Source of the DNA: Pseudomonas frederiksbergensis
Lineage (GTDB): Bacteria > Pseudomonadota > Gammaproteobacteria > Pseudomonadales > Pseudomonadaceae
DNA length: 64,000 nt
Reading direction: 5' to 3'
NCBI RefSeq assembly: GCF_003732665.1
Contig: NZ_MOBP01000014.1
Span: 266,605-330,604, forward strand
The notes under the pieces are model-generated. The model saw nothing but the letters and a program-made list of their open reading frames with translations, was not told where the DNA came from and did no database searches. Shown piece after piece: positions 27,501-35,590 of this stretch (positions within the stretch are counted from its first letter, which is position 1; every line of letters starts with the position of its first letter). The position numbers and the translations under genes were made by a program.

Positions 27501-29491
27501 GTCACTTCCGCGAACGCGGCATCAATGTCCAGGAAGACAGCATCACGGTCGTGGGCGTCGGCGACATGGCCGGTGACGTGTTCGGTAACGGTTTGTTGAT
27601 GTCCGACAAACTGCAACTGGTCGCAGCCTTCAACCACCTGCACATCTTCATCGACCCGAACCCGCAACCGGCCAACAGCTTCGTCGAGCGTCAGCGCCTG
27701 TTCGACCTGCCGCGTTCGGCCTGGACCGATTACGACACCAGCATCATGTCCGAAGGCGGCGGGATCTTCTCCCGCAGCGCGAAAAGCATCGCGATTTCCC
27801 CGCAGATGAAAGAGCGCTTCGACATCCAGGCTGACAAGCTGACCCCGACCGAACTGTTGAACGCCTTGCTCAAGGCGCCGGTGGACCTGTTGTGGAACGG
27901 CGGTATCGGCACTTACGTCAAGGCCAGCAGCGAAAGCCACGCCGATGTCGGCGACAAGGCCAACGATGCGCTACGCGTGAACGGCAACGAACTGCGCTGC
28001 AAAGTCGTGGGCGAGGGCGGTAACCTCGGCATGACCCAACTGGGTCGTGTGGAATTCGGCCTCAATGGTGGCGGCTCCAACACCGACTTCATCGACAACG
28101 CCGGTGGCGTGGACTGCTCCGACCATGAAGTGAACATCAAGATCCTGCTGAACGAAGTGGTTCAGGCCGGTGACATGACCGACAAGCAACGTAACCAGTT
28201 GCTGGCGAGCATGACCGACGAAGTCGGCAACCTGGTGCTGGGCAACAACTACAAGCAGACTCAGGCCCTGTCCTTGGCGGCACGCCGCGCCTTCGTGCGG
28301 ATTGCCGAATACAAGCGTCTGATGAACGATCTGGAAGGCCGTGGCAAGCTGGATCGCGCCATCGAATTCCTGCCGTCGGAAGAAGCGATCAACGAACGCC
28401 TCGCGGAAGGCCATGGCCTGACCCGTGCCGAACTGTCGGTGCTGATCTCCTACAGCAAGATCGACCTCAAGGAAGCGCTGCTCAACTCCCAGGTGCCGGA
28501 CGACGATTACCTGACCCGCGACATGGAAACCGCTTTCCCGCCGAGCCTGGTGAGCAAGTTCTCCGAAGCCATGCGCCGTCACCGTCTCAAGCGCGAAATT
28601 GTCAGCACCCAGATCGCCAACGATCTGGTGAACCACATGGGCATCACCTTCGTTCAACGACTCAAAGAGTCGACCGGCATGAGCCCGGCGAACGTGGCCG
28701 GCGCCTATGTGATCGTGCGTGACATCTTCCATCTCCCGCACTGGTTCCGTCAGATTGAAGCCCTGGATTACCAGGTTTCCGCTGACGTGCAACTGGAGCT
28801 GATGGACGAGCTGATGCGTCTGGGTCGCCGCGCCACGCGCTGGTTCCTGCGTGCCCGCCGCAACGAGCAGAACGCTGCCCGTGATGTTGCACACTTCGGT
28901 CCGCATCTGAAGGAGCTGGGTCTCAAACTTGACGAACTGCTGAGTGGCGAAATCCACGAAAACTGGCAGACCCGTTATGAGGCTTACGTCGAAGCCGGTG
29001 TGCCTGAGTTGCTCGCACGCATGGTGGCGGGTACTTCGCACCTTTACACCTTGCTGCCGATCATCGAAGCCGCCGACGTGACCGGCCAGAACGCAGCAGA
29101 CGTCGCGAAGGCTTACTTCGCCGTCGGCAGCGCCCTGGACATCACCTGGTATCTGCAACAGATCAGCGCGCTGCCGGTTGAAAACAACTGGCAGGCCCTT
29201 GCCCGCGAAGCATTCCGCGACGATGTGGACTGGCAGCAACGTGCGATCACCATCTCCGTCCTGCAACAGGGCGACGGCACCCAGGACGTGGAAACACGCC
29301 TGGCGCTGTGGATGGAAGAGCACAAAGGCATGATCGAACGCTGGCGCGCCATGCTGGTGGAAATCCGTGCCGCCAGCGGCACGGACTACGCCATGTACGC
29401 GGTGGCCAACCGCGAGTTGCTGGATCTGGCGTTGAGCGGTCAGGCGGTTGTGCCTGTCGTTGCTGCACTGGAGCTGGAACCGGCAGCCTGA
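24596..29491 (+). CDS. gdhB: NAD-specific glutamate dehydrogenase, large (GdhB / GDH2-type)
   Basis: This 1631-residue enzyme converts L-glutamate and NAD to 2-oxoglutarate, ammonium and NADH, mainly in amino acid catabolism. The N-terminal half holds the ACT-like regulatory domains of the 180-kDa class (HHDLPFLVDSVRTELNRRGY, FTFLGYEEFVV). The catalytic core near residues 810-1010 has ARGGLRWSDREEDYRTEV, VIVPVGAKGGF (substrate Lys), DKGTATFSDIANGIA and the nucleotide-binding GVGDMAGDVFGNG. The internal ATG at 24596 follows a GGAG at 24584-24587; open codons upstream are not used. The length matches the about 1620-residue Pseudomonas class. It is followed by a strong terminator, so it is monocistronic. 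Confidence 0.96.
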   Translation: MAFFTAASKADFQHQLQAALAQHISEQALPQVALFAEQFFGIISLDELTQRRLSDLAGCTLSAWRLLERFDHAQPQVRVYNPDYERHGWQSTHTAVEVLHHDLPFLVDSVRTELNRRGYSIHTLQTTVLSVRRGSKGELLEILPKGTQGEGILQESLMYLEIDRCANAAELNVLSKELEQVLGEVRVAVADFEPMKAKVQEILTGLDNSQFQVDPQEKAEIKSFLEWLVGNHFTFLGYEEFVVSDQADGGHIEYDQNSFLGLTKLLRTGLTYEDLRIEDYAVNYLREPTLLSFAKAAHPSRVHRPAYPDYVSIREIDADGKVIKECRFMGLYTSSVYGESVRVIPYIRRKVEEIERRSGFQAKAHLGKELAQVVEVLPRDDLFQTPVDELFSTVMSIVQIQERNKIRVFLRKDPYGRFCYCLAYVPRDIYSTEVRQKIQQVLMDRLKASDCEFWTFFSESVLARVQLILRVDPKNRLDIDPVLLEKEVVQACRSWQDDYASLVVENFGEAHGTNVLADFPKGFPAGYRERFAAHSAVVDMQHLLSLTEKNPLVMSFYQPLGQVSGQRELHCKLYHADTPLALSDVLPILENLGLRVLGEFPYRLRHNNGREFWIHDFAFTAADGLELDIQQLNDTLQDAFVHIVRGDAENDAFNRLVLTAGLPWRDVALLRAYARYMKQIRLGFDLGYIATTLNNHTDIARELTRLFKTRFYLARKLSSDDLEDKQQRLEQAIVTALDDVQVLNEDRILRRYLDLIKATLRTNFYQTDAQGHNKSYFSFKFNPHQIPELPKPVPKFEIFVYSPRVEGVHLRFGNVARGGLRWSDREEDYRTEVLGLVKAQQVKNSVIVPVGAKGGFLPRRLPLGGGRDEIAAEGIACYRIFISGLLDITDNLKDGALVPPANVVRHDDDDPYLVVAADKGTATFSDIANGIAIDYGFWLGDAFASGGSAGYDHKKMGITAKGAWVGVQRHFRERGINVQEDSITVVGVGDMAGDVFGNGLLMSDKLQLVAAFNHLHIFIDPNPQPANSFVERQRLFDLPRSAWTDYDTSIMSEGGGIFSRSAKSIAISPQMKERFDIQADKLTPTELLNALLKAPVDLLWNGGIGTYVKASSESHADVGDKANDALRVNGNELRCKVVGEGGNLGMTQLGRVEFGLNGGGSNTDFIDNAGGVDCSDHEVNIKILLNEVVQAGDMTDKQRNQLLASMTDEVGNLVLGNNYKQTQALSLAARRAFVRIAEYKRLMNDLEGRGKLDRAIEFLPSEEAINERLAEGHGLTRAELSVLISYSKIDLKEALLNSQVPDDDYLTRDMETAFPPSLVSKFSEAMRRHRLKREIVSTQIANDLVNHMGITFVQRLKESTGMSPANVAGAYVIVRDIFHLPHWFRQIEALDYQVSADVQLELMDELMRLGRRATRWFLRARRNEQNAARDVAHFGPHLKELGLKLDELLSGEIHENWQTRYEAYVEAGVPELLARMVAGTSHLYTLLPIIEAADVTGQNAADVAKAYFAVGSALDITWYLQQISALPVENNWQALAREAFRDDVDWQQRAITISVLQQGDGTQDVETRLALWMEEHKGMIERWRAMLVEIRAASGTDYAMYAVANRELLDLALSGQAVVPVVAALELEPAA

Positions 29492-29507
29492 TTCCAGGCG
29501 CTGAATG

Positions 29508-29544
29508 AAAAAGCCCCCGTATCGTGAGATGCGGGGGCTTTTTT
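29508..29544 (+). terminator. Rho-independent terminator of gdhB
   Basis: AAAAAGCCCCCG pairs with CGGGGGCTTTTTT around a 12-base loop, 16 bases after the stop codon. The T run makes this a textbook terminator. Confidence 0.93.
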
Positions 29545-29576
29545 GTGCCATAAGGTTTTGTGGTGTCTGGGTGGGC

Positions 29577-29673
29577 CTCTTCGCGAGCAAGCCCGCTCCC
29601 ACAGGGGATTGGGGTGTATTCACAATTTATGTACACCAGAGATCAACTGTGGGAGCGGGCTTGCTCGCGAAGG
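29577..29673. repeat. REPIN (TGTGGGAGCGGGC type)
   Basis: CTTCGCGAGCAAGCCCGCTC and its inverse frame a 45-bp spacer. The right arm abuts a remnant that resembles the end of the lipoprotein gene 1.6 kb away. Confidence 0.9.
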
Positions 29674-29684
29674 GACCGTCCGCC

Positions 29685-29726
29685 TCAATACAACTTCTGA
29701 CCCGTTTTACGATTGAGCTTCTCGAA
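29685..29726 (-). pseudogene. Remnant of a lipoprotein gene 3' end
   Basis: Read on the minus strand, the last 14 codons before a TGA spell FEKLNRKTGQKLY, and a TGA also stands directly upstream in frame. Both the coding bases and the REP-flanked bases after the stop match the 3' end of the lipoprotein gene at 31308-31330 (DSKTDQKL then stop, CCGCCTCA(A/C)TACAACTTCTGA). This looks like a leftover tail of a second copy. Short, so only moderately certain. Confidence 0.4.
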
Positions 29727-29732
29727 TCATGT

Positions 29733-31016
29733 TCACGCCAGATAACGCAGGGCAAACGGCCTGAAGTCAAAATTGTTAGCATCTTTCATATAGGAGCCAG
29801 CAACAACGATCCGTGTGCCGTCCAGAGTCATGGATCTGCCCATGTCAATATAGTCTCCCACTTCGGTTCGCACCTGCCCCGTCTGATCGCCGAAATCCAG
29901 ATCCGGCTCGCCAAGGGCGGAGTAGCGGCGCAGGATCACGTCTGATTCTTGAAGGCCAGCCGTGTTGCCCTGAACGACGATCTTCGAGTCAGGCTGCGTG
30001 GCGACGCTGAGCCATTGGGAACCCAACTGGTGTTCGTCTTCCTGGGTGATGAGCGGCTGACCTTTATTGAATAGCGGGTCGAAGGTGCCTGATGCGGTCA
30101 AACCCAAAAGCAAGCAGCGTAGCGCAGAGACGCCCGTTCCCAAATCACCCGCGGCAATGATCGAACCGTTGCTTTGTGAGGCCAGGGCGAATATCCGGCG
30201 CTTTTCTGCGGGGCCTCTAGTCAGGAAAAAGCCGGACTCGCCAAAGTGAGTGTCCAGCGTACCGTCGGCATTAATTCGCGCCACCAGCCCCCACTCATCA
30301 ACCGCCACAACTGTAAAGCCTGCCACGATGATTTTGCCGTCGGGCTGCTGCAGCAATGTCGAGAGTTGCGTTGAATTGTTCTGATACTTGACGACGGTAA
30401 AGCCTTTACCGTCGTTGAAGCTTTCGTCAAAACTGCCATCAGGATTGAGGCGCGCAAGTACACCGACGATGGTGCTGTAGTCGAAATTATGTGTACTGAC
30501 TACCAGGATTTTTCCGTCGGGCAATAGCAATGTCTTATCCATACCGACTGTCGCGGATTGGCCGTCAGTCTGCGTGGATCGAGCATCGGTTTCGTAAGGT
30601 TTGATCGGATAACGGATCACTAGGGTGCCTTGGTCGCCAAAACTGGTATCCAGGCTGCCATCTTGATGGTGACGCGCCAGTGCTGGAGAACCACTGATGT
30701 CCCCAGGTTTGGAGTAGCGGCCTGCCAGGAGGATTCGCCCATCGTTAGTCATGGAAGCGCTGAGGCCGATGGAGACGAACCCTTTCTGAAATTTGCCAGT
30801 GACGATACCGTTCTGGCCGAATGATGGATCGGTTCTGCCGTTGGATTGCAGTCGTATGATCATGTAGTCATTCGCTCGCCGACCCGCTAGAAGCACGTGG
30901 TTAGCCGGGGTGACGTTGACGCCATTGACGGTTTCACCGGTGTCGGGAAAGGCTTTGCCTTGCTCGCCAAAGGAAAGGTCCAGCATTCCTGCATGAGGTT
31001 CTGAGTTTCTGTCCAT
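29733..31016 (-). CDS. Delta-60 repeat protein (beta-propeller-like)
   Basis: This 427-residue protein is built of repeats of about 55-60 residues, each with a DxSFG-type motif: LDLSFGEQGKAF, TDPSFGQNGIVTG, LDTSFGDQGTLVI, FDESFNDGKGFT, LDTHFGESGFFL, FDPLFNKGQPL and LDFGDQTGQV. Between them are LLxDGKILVxG segments. This is the delta-60 repeat family, which forms propeller-like folds of unknown ligand. No signal peptide is visible. The ATG at 31016 is chosen because GAGGAG lies 8 bases upstream; the ATG at 31022 is too close to it. It follows a lipoprotein-gene remnant downstream. Function unknown. Confidence 0.8.
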   Translation of the reverse strand: MDRNSEPHAGMLDLSFGEQGKAFPDTGETVNGVNVTPANHVLLAGRRANDYMIIRLQSNGRTDPSFGQNGIVTGKFQKGFVSIGLSASMTNDGRILLAGRYSKPGDISGSPALARHHQDGSLDTSFGDQGTLVIRYPIKPYETDARSTQTDGQSATVGMDKTLLLPDGKILVVSTHNFDYSTIVGVLARLNPDGSFDESFNDGKGFTVVKYQNNSTQLSTLLQQPDGKIIVAGFTVVAVDEWGLVARINADGTLDTHFGESGFFLTRGPAEKRRIFALASQSNGSIIAAGDLGTGVSALRCLLLGLTASGTFDPLFNKGQPLITQEDEHQLGSQWLSVATQPDSKIVVQGNTAGLQESDVILRRYSALGEPDLDFGDQTGQVRTEVGDYIDMGRSMTLDGTRIVVAGSYMKDANNFDFRPFALRYLA

Positions 31017-31219
31017 TTTCATCGCTCCTCGAAGGCTCAAGCCGCCGCGGTCGTTGCCAAGGACGCGGGTTCGTCCATGCGCGTAACCAGAGTGTGTTTT
31101 ATGCAGCGCACGGACATGGGGTGTCTACTGTCAGAGTTGACAGTTGTGCCAGTTGACTCAGGGGGCGTAGAAGTGAGGGTTTGTTGTGCCAGGGAGGTTT
31201 TTGTGGTGGCTGGGCGGAC

Positions 31220-31296
31220 CCCTTCGCGGGCAAGCCTCGCTCCTACATTATTGGAACGCGATCAACGGTAGGAGCGAGGCTTGCCCGCGAAGGGGC
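31220..31296. repeat. REPIN (TGTAGGAGCGAGGC type)
   Basis: CCTTCGCGGGCAAGCCTCGC and GCGAGGCTTGCCCGCGAAGG enclose a 30-bp spacer just after the lipoprotein gene. Confidence 0.88.
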
Positions 31297-31307
31297 CATC
31301 CGCCTCA

Positions 31308-32015
31308 CTACAACTTCTGATCCGTTTTGCTATCAATCATCGACACACTACTTGTCGGCCTGGTCAATAAATTACTGAGCGACTGGTCAAACTTCTGCAA
31401 TGCGCGAACTTGCACATCCTGTTGCTGGTTAATATCCGCGACTATCTCTTCACTGCGTTTAAAGTCCGCCCAGACTGGACTCAACGACTTGGCATCATGC
31501 CCCTGTGCAGTGCCTATGTAGTTGAACTTCGCATCATAAAAATCCGCTCTGACATCGGCCTTGATATCCGAACTGCGTGAGGTCATCAACTGGCTGTGAG
31601 TGTCGATGATGGCGACCACATCGGGTCTGGCGGCGCGCAGGCTTTGCAGGTCCGGATAAACCGTCACGGAGCCGAATTGGCGTTGCAACGACGCCTTGAC
31701 CCCATCCACGGCAAAGTCCGGGTTGGACGTTGCGACGTAGGCGTCGTGGATCGGTTGTACCAGCAGGCTCTGGCCGAAACCGGTGCCGGCGTTGGCACGG
31801 TAGTGGCGCAGGTAGTCGCGGTTGGCCTGGGTGCTTGGGCTGTAGAGGATGCCCAGGGACACATTGCCGCCATTGGCGATATGGGTGGCGCTGGAGCGGC
31901 CGACCGGTGCGCTGAACAAGGTATCCAGCGACGAAACGGCTTTAGGCGCGGTGGGCACCGAACAACCGGTTAACAGTGCAGCAATCGTCAACGTACTGAA
32001 CAGCACACGGTTCAT
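31308..32015 (-). CDS. Lipoprotein of unknown function
   Basis: This 235-residue protein has a lipoprotein signal (MNRVLFSTLTIAALLTGCSV; lipobox LTGC, Cys18). The mature part has alternating soluble segments (GNVSLGILYSPSTQANRDYL, FGQSLLVQPIHDAYVAT, VTVYPDLQSLRAARPDVVAI). It ends in a helix with QALQKFDQSL-like character. The ATG at 32015 has a GGAGA site 6 bases before it; the 34 open codons upstream lack one. The first two-thirds look like periplasmic proteins that bring together stress responses, but I cannot name a family. A partial second copy of its 3' end lies near 29700. Confidence 0.75.
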   Translation of the reverse strand: MNRVLFSTLTIAALLTGCSVPTAPKAVSSLDTLFSAPVGRSSATHIANGGNVSLGILYSPSTQANRDYLRHYRANAGTGFGQSLLVQPIHDAYVATSNPDFAVDGVKASLQRQFGSVTVYPDLQSLRAARPDVVAIIDTHSQLMTSRSSDIKADVRADFYDAKFNYIGTAQGHDAKSLSPVWADFKRSEEIVADINQQQDVQVRALQKFDQSLSNLLTRPTSSVSMIDSKTDQKL

Positions 32016-32174
32016 AGTGTTTCTCCAGTGAAACAACGTAAGTTCAATACCGGTATTAACCGGCGATGGACTCAGACTAAACCTGTTGTCACTGAATGAA
32101 ACCGTCCATGAATACACTTATCGACTGATCCATAGTTTTGTTTGCTGTAAGCGTTTCAATCTAATTGCGCCGGG

Positions 32175-32207
32175 TAATAAAAAGGCCCGAATCGTCAATT
32201 CGAGCCT
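32175..32207 (-). terminator. Terminator of the cupin gene
   Basis: On the minus strand AGGCTCGAAT-TGACG-ATTCGGGCCT is followed by TTTTATT. It starts 28 bases past the cupin stop codon. Confidence 0.8.
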
Positions 32208-32234
32208 GTTTATTTATGGCTGGTGCAACAGCGA

Positions 32235-32633
32235 TCAGTTTTTCAAGGGGATCAACACTTTCTCGTCCGGCGACAACACCATGAACACCAACAACTTCGC
32301 CGGTTTGGTCGCACTGGCGTTTTTCGACACCAGATGCTCGGAACCGGCCGGCTCGTACCAGAACTCGCCGGTCTTGTAGGTGATCGCTTTCTGGCCCTTG
32401 ACCTGGGAAATGACCTGACCTTGCAGCACGTAAGCCATGGCGGTGCCGTCGTGTTTGTGGGCGATGGAGGATTGGCCGGGTTTGTAGTCGACCTCGATCA
32501 TCATGGCCTTTTTGCCGGGCACGTTTTGCAGCAGTTCATCTTGCAGCACCGTGACCTTTTCCGATGGGTCGTGGGCAAAGGCGGAGGCGGAAACAGTCAG
32601 GGCCAGGGCGGCCAGTACATGCAGAGCTTTCAT
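32235..32633 (-). CDS. Exported cupin-domain protein
   Basis: This 132-residue protein has a signal peptide (MKALHVLAALALTVSASAFA). A single cupin barrel follows, with motif 1 IAHKHDGTAMAYVLQGQV (metal-ligand His pair) and motif 2 region GEFWYEPAGSEHLVSKN. It is a periplasmic small beta-barrel; cupins of this type bind a metal or a small ligand, and the reaction is unknown. An AGGTGA site precedes the ATG and a clear terminator follows, so it is monocistronic. Confidence 0.85.
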   Translation of the reverse strand: MKALHVLAALALTVSASAFAHDPSEKVTVLQDELLQNVPGKKAMMIEVDYKPGQSSIAHKHDGTAMAYVLQGQVISQVKGQKAITYKTGEFWYEPAGSEHLVSKNASATKPAKLLVFMVLSPDEKVLIPLKN

Positions 32634-32770
32634 GGTGGATCACCTGGGGGTTGTGAGTCGTCAGTGACCACAGTAAGCCGCAGGTTGGCGTAACAAAACG
32701 GCCAATTTTCGGGAAGGTGAGGGGACCAATCTTCCGCGTTCCGGGCACAGAAGCGGGGTGGCAATACTGA

Positions 32771-32860
32771 CGCCTTCGCGAGCAAGCCCGCTCCCACAGG
32801 TGACCGCGTTCCTACAGAGGAATGCGATCAAATGTGGGAGCGGGCTTGCTCGCGAAGGCG
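32771..32860. repeat. REPIN (TGTGGGAGCGGGC type)
   Basis: CGCCTTCGCGAGCAAGCCCG and the inverse CGGGCTTGCTCGCGAAGGCG bound a perfect-ended unit of 90 bp between the cupin and the ABM gene. Confidence 0.9.
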
Positions 32861-32870
32861 TCGCAGAGGT

Positions 32871-33164
32871 TTACACAATCGGGAAGCTGTTGAAGTCCAC
32901 GGCATTAGCCAGTCGGCTATCAATCAACCCGATAAAACCCTGCACTTCGGGGCAGTTGAAGTGCGATTGCATGGCCGCTTCCGATTGCCAGCGGGCACTG
33001 ACGTTCCAGCGGTTGCTGTCCTCTGGGCAGCGGTCGACCATATAGGAATCGCAGCCCGGAAGTTCGCGCAGGGTGTCGACAATCTTTTGCAGTTGTTTGC
33101 CCAGTTCTTCAGAGCGGCCGGCGGCAGCCTGCACCTGTACGGTGTTGATCACTTCGTTGGACAT
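32871..33164 (-). CDS. Antibiotic biosynthesis monooxygenase (ABM) domain protein
   Basis: This 97-residue single-domain protein has the ABM ferredoxin-like fold pattern: EVINTVQVQAAAGRSEELGK, RELPGCDSYMVDRCPED, WNVSARWQSEAAMQSHFN. These small dimeric enzymes act without cofactor on quinone- or heme-like substrates, or serve as quinol monooxygenase YgiN-like proteins. The actual substrate is unknown. An AGGAG site is 8 bases before the ATG. It may form a stand-alone unit between a REPIN and the MocR gene. Confidence 0.85.
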   Translation of the reverse strand: MSNEVINTVQVQAAAGRSEELGKQLQKIVDTLRELPGCDSYMVDRCPEDSNRWNVSARWQSEAAMQSHFNCPEVQGFIGLIDSRLANAVDFNSFPIV

Positions 33165-33286
33165 TACTCAGACTCCTGAATCAAGTCGGATAAATCCGGC
33201 TCATTGAGGGACAACGCCCCTGCACAATAGTCCTGCACTGCCGGACCGCCAATAGCCAATCGCCGGATAAACCCACAGACCAATCG

Positions 33287-34720
33287 TCAGCTCACCTGCT
33301 GCAAAATGTCCCGCACACGGTCCAGAGCGGTGTCGATGTCCAGGGTTTCAATCGCGCCAAACCCCATCAGCAGGCCATCACGGGGCGCTTGCTGGTAGTA
33401 AAAACCGTTAATGGCGTAGAGCCCGACTTCGACTTTGCGCGCCAGTTCGATCACCAGCGGGATATCGATCGGCACCTTGCACAGCACCACCATGTGAAAC
33501 CCCGCGACGGTGGGTACGGCTTCAAACCACGGCGCAAGATCGCCGGCCATGCGCGCCAGGATCCGCTCGCGGCGCCCGGCGTAGATGGTGTGGCAACGGC
33601 GGATGTGTTTGAGCAGGCAACCTTCGGCGATGAATTTGGCCAGCGCCCATTGCGGCAGGGTCGAAGTGTGCAGGTCGGTGAGTTGCTTGGCGCGAATCAC
33701 GGCTTCGAGGATCGCTGGCGGCAAAATCGTGTAGCCCAGCCGCAGCTCCGGCAGCAAGGTTTTCGAGAAGGTGCCGACGTAAGCGACGATGCCGCGCTCA
33801 TCCAGGCTTTGCAGGGAGTCGGTGGGTCGGCCTTCGTAGCGGAATTCGCTGTCGTAGTCGTCCTCGATAATGATTGCGCCAAGCTCATACGCCCGCTCCA
33901 GCAGGGCTTCACGCCGTGCCTGGCTCATCGGCATGCCCAACGGGAATTGGTGGGACGGCGTGACGTAAATCAACCGCGTACCGTCGGGTATCCGCTCGAC
34001 CTGGAGGCCTTCAGCGTCCACCGGCACCCCGACCACCGTGGCGCCGTGGCTACCGAACAACAGGCGTGCCGGCGGATAGCCGGGGTCTTCCATCGCCACC
34101 AGGCTGCCGGCCTGGATAAGCACCCGGGCAATCAGGTCCAGGGCTTGCTGGGCGCCGTTGCACACCACCACGTCCTCGTCCTGGCAATTGACCCCACGGG
34201 AAAACGCGATGTGCCGGGCAATCGCGTTGCGCAGCGCCGGCAAGCCTTCGGGCAGGCTGTAAAAGCCTTTGGCCCCGGCCATCTGCCGCAGCGCATGGGA
34301 GGTGCAGCGCCGCCAGTCGTCCTGGGGGAACTGGCCCTTGCTGGTGGCGCCGCCGATAAAGTCGTAGCGCAACGAGCCTTCCAGCGTCGGGTGGCGTAGG
34401 AACACCGGCAGGTTGCGCCAGGACTCGATGACCTCGCTGCTGGCCAGTTCCGTGTGGCTTTGCTTGCGCTGGATCTTCGCCGGCCGCGCGTTGACGTAGG
34501 TGCCTTTGCCGGTCACGCCGGTGAGGAAATTTTCGTAGGTCAGTTGTGAGTAGGTGTCGGAAATGGTCTTGCGCGAGATCCCCAACTGTTCGGCCAGCAA
34601 ACGGCTGGGCGGCAGTTGCGTGCCGGCTGCCAGGCGACCGGTTTCGATGGCGCTGCGCAGTTGTTGGTACAACTGGCCTGCCAAGTCCTTGCGGCCGTTG
34701 ATGACAACGTGAAGTTCCAT
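33287..34720 (-). CDS. MocR-type transcriptional regulator (GntR HTH fused to aminotransferase fold)
   Basis: This 477-residue protein has an N-terminal GntR winged helix (LAGQLYQQLRSAIETGRLAA, LPPSRLLAEQLGISRKTISD). A fold-type I aminotransferase domain follows, with DDYDSEFRYEG and the PLP lysine in GTFSKTLLPELRLGY. MocR regulators use PLP or an aminated metabolite as effector. The ATG at 34720 has AGGAG upstream; 21 further codons are open. It is transcribed divergently from an AhpD-like gene across a 198-base gap holding a GGTCCA/TGGACC inverted repeat, so that gene is its likely target. Confidence 0.93.
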   Translation of the reverse strand: MELHVVINGRKDLAGQLYQQLRSAIETGRLAAGTQLPPSRLLAEQLGISRKTISDTYSQLTYENFLTGVTGKGTYVNARPAKIQRKQSHTELASSEVIESWRNLPVFLRHPTLEGSLRYDFIGGATSKGQFPQDDWRRCTSHALRQMAGAKGFYSLPEGLPALRNAIARHIAFSRGVNCQDEDVVVCNGAQQALDLIARVLIQAGSLVAMEDPGYPPARLLFGSHGATVVGVPVDAEGLQVERIPDGTRLIYVTPSHQFPLGMPMSQARREALLERAYELGAIIIEDDYDSEFRYEGRPTDSLQSLDERGIVAYVGTFSKTLLPELRLGYTILPPAILEAVIRAKQLTDLHTSTLPQWALAKFIAEGCLLKHIRRCHTIYAGRRERILARMAGDLAPWFEAVPTVAGFHMVVLCKVPIDIPLVIELARKVEVGLYAINGFYYQQAPRDGLLMGFGAIETLDIDTALDRVRDILQQVS

Positions 34721-34828
34721 ACCGGCGGGGCTCCTGGGGCGACTGAGGGTTCGCGCCAGATTACCCCTATTACGCCGTTGCATAGAAGTTGCGCAGGCAA
34801 AAAGCGCCGGATTGGTCTGCCCGCGAGT

Positions 34829-34857
34829 GGTCCATGGATTTTTCGTGGAATTGGACC
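34829..34857. promoter_or_regulatory. Inverted repeat between divergent mocR and AhpD-like genes, candidate MocR operator
   Basis: GGTCCA at 34829-34834 and TGGACC at 34852-34857 form a perfect 6-bp inverted repeat with a 17-base spacer. They sit in the only regulatory gap shared by the MocR regulator and its divergent neighbour. The assignment as operator is inference. Confidence 0.4.
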
Positions 34858-34918
34858 TGTAACGCCGTCGTATCAGCGCTTACCTTGAAGGTACACATCC
34901 GCGCTACGAGGTCCTTTC

Positions 34919-35359
34919 ATGATTCCCCGCCTGGACTACTACAGCGCCTCGCCCAAAGCGATGAAAGCCATGCTTGCCATGGAGGCGTTGACCAGCCATT
35001 TGAGCATTGAGCCGGCCTTGCTGCACCTGATCAAAGTGCGCGCCTCGCAACTCAACGGCTGTGCATTCTGTACCGACATGCACTCGGTGGATGCCCGGCG
35101 CCTGGGCGAGACCGACCGGCGCTTGTATTCAATCGTGGTCTGGCGCGACAGCAACTTCTTCAACCCCCGGGAGCGGGCGGCGCTGGCCTGGACGGAAGCG
35201 GTGACGCTGCTCGCGCAAAGTCATGTGCCGGATGAGGTCTATGCGCTGGCGCGGGAGCAGTTCAGTGAAGGCGAACTGGTGGACTTGACCATAGCCGTGA
35301 CCACGATCAATAGCTGGAATCGGTTCGCGGTGAGTTTCCGCCAGACCCCCAGCGACTGA
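34919..35359 (+). CDS. Carboxymuconolactone decarboxylase / AhpD-like family protein
   Basis: This 146-residue all-helical protein carries the AhpD-type redox motif NGCAFCTDMHSVDAR (CxxC followed by His). In relatives that motif acts in alkylhydroperoxidase chemistry. The helices LLHLIKVRASQLNGC and PRERAALAWTEAVTLL fit the family. A role in peroxide or thiol metabolism is inferred; decarboxylase activity is unlikely because CxxC members are usually redox enzymes. The gene is divergent from mocR, a very common pairing that suggests MocR control. Confidence 0.88.
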   Translation: MIPRLDYYSASPKAMKAMLAMEALTSHLSIEPALLHLIKVRASQLNGCAFCTDMHSVDARRLGETDRRLYSIVVWRDSNFFNPRERAALAWTEAVTLLAQSHVPDEVYALAREQFSEGELVDLTIAVTTINSWNRFAVSFRQTPSD

Positions 35360-35376
35360 AGTTTGCGGTATCCCCC

Positions 35377-35468
35377 CTGTGGGAGCGGGCTTGCTCGCGA
35401 ATGCGGTGGATCAGTGACCATCAATGTCGCCTGACACCCCTCTTTTGCGAGCAAGCCCGCTCCCGCAC
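35377..35468. repeat. REPIN (TGTGGGAGCGGGC type)
   Basis: CTGTGGGAGCGGGCTTGCTC and its inverse GAGCAAGCCCGCTCCCGCAC enclose about 45 bp. Confidence 0.88.
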
Positions 35469-35590
35469 TGTTTTGGTAGAACGGTCTAAGCTCCAGACGC
35501 AATTGACTGAACGTGACACACAAGTGCAGCAATGTTCAGTCAAGAATGCGTCCCAACCGGCGCTCGTTTACCAAACCAAGGATGAACCAC

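Noticed and set aside
24755..27940. Open frame of more than 1000 codons on the minus strand inside gdhB
   Set aside because: It is the antisense mirror of a GC-rich gene with strong codon bias; the residue pattern is His/Val/Gln-rich noise and gdhB is certain.
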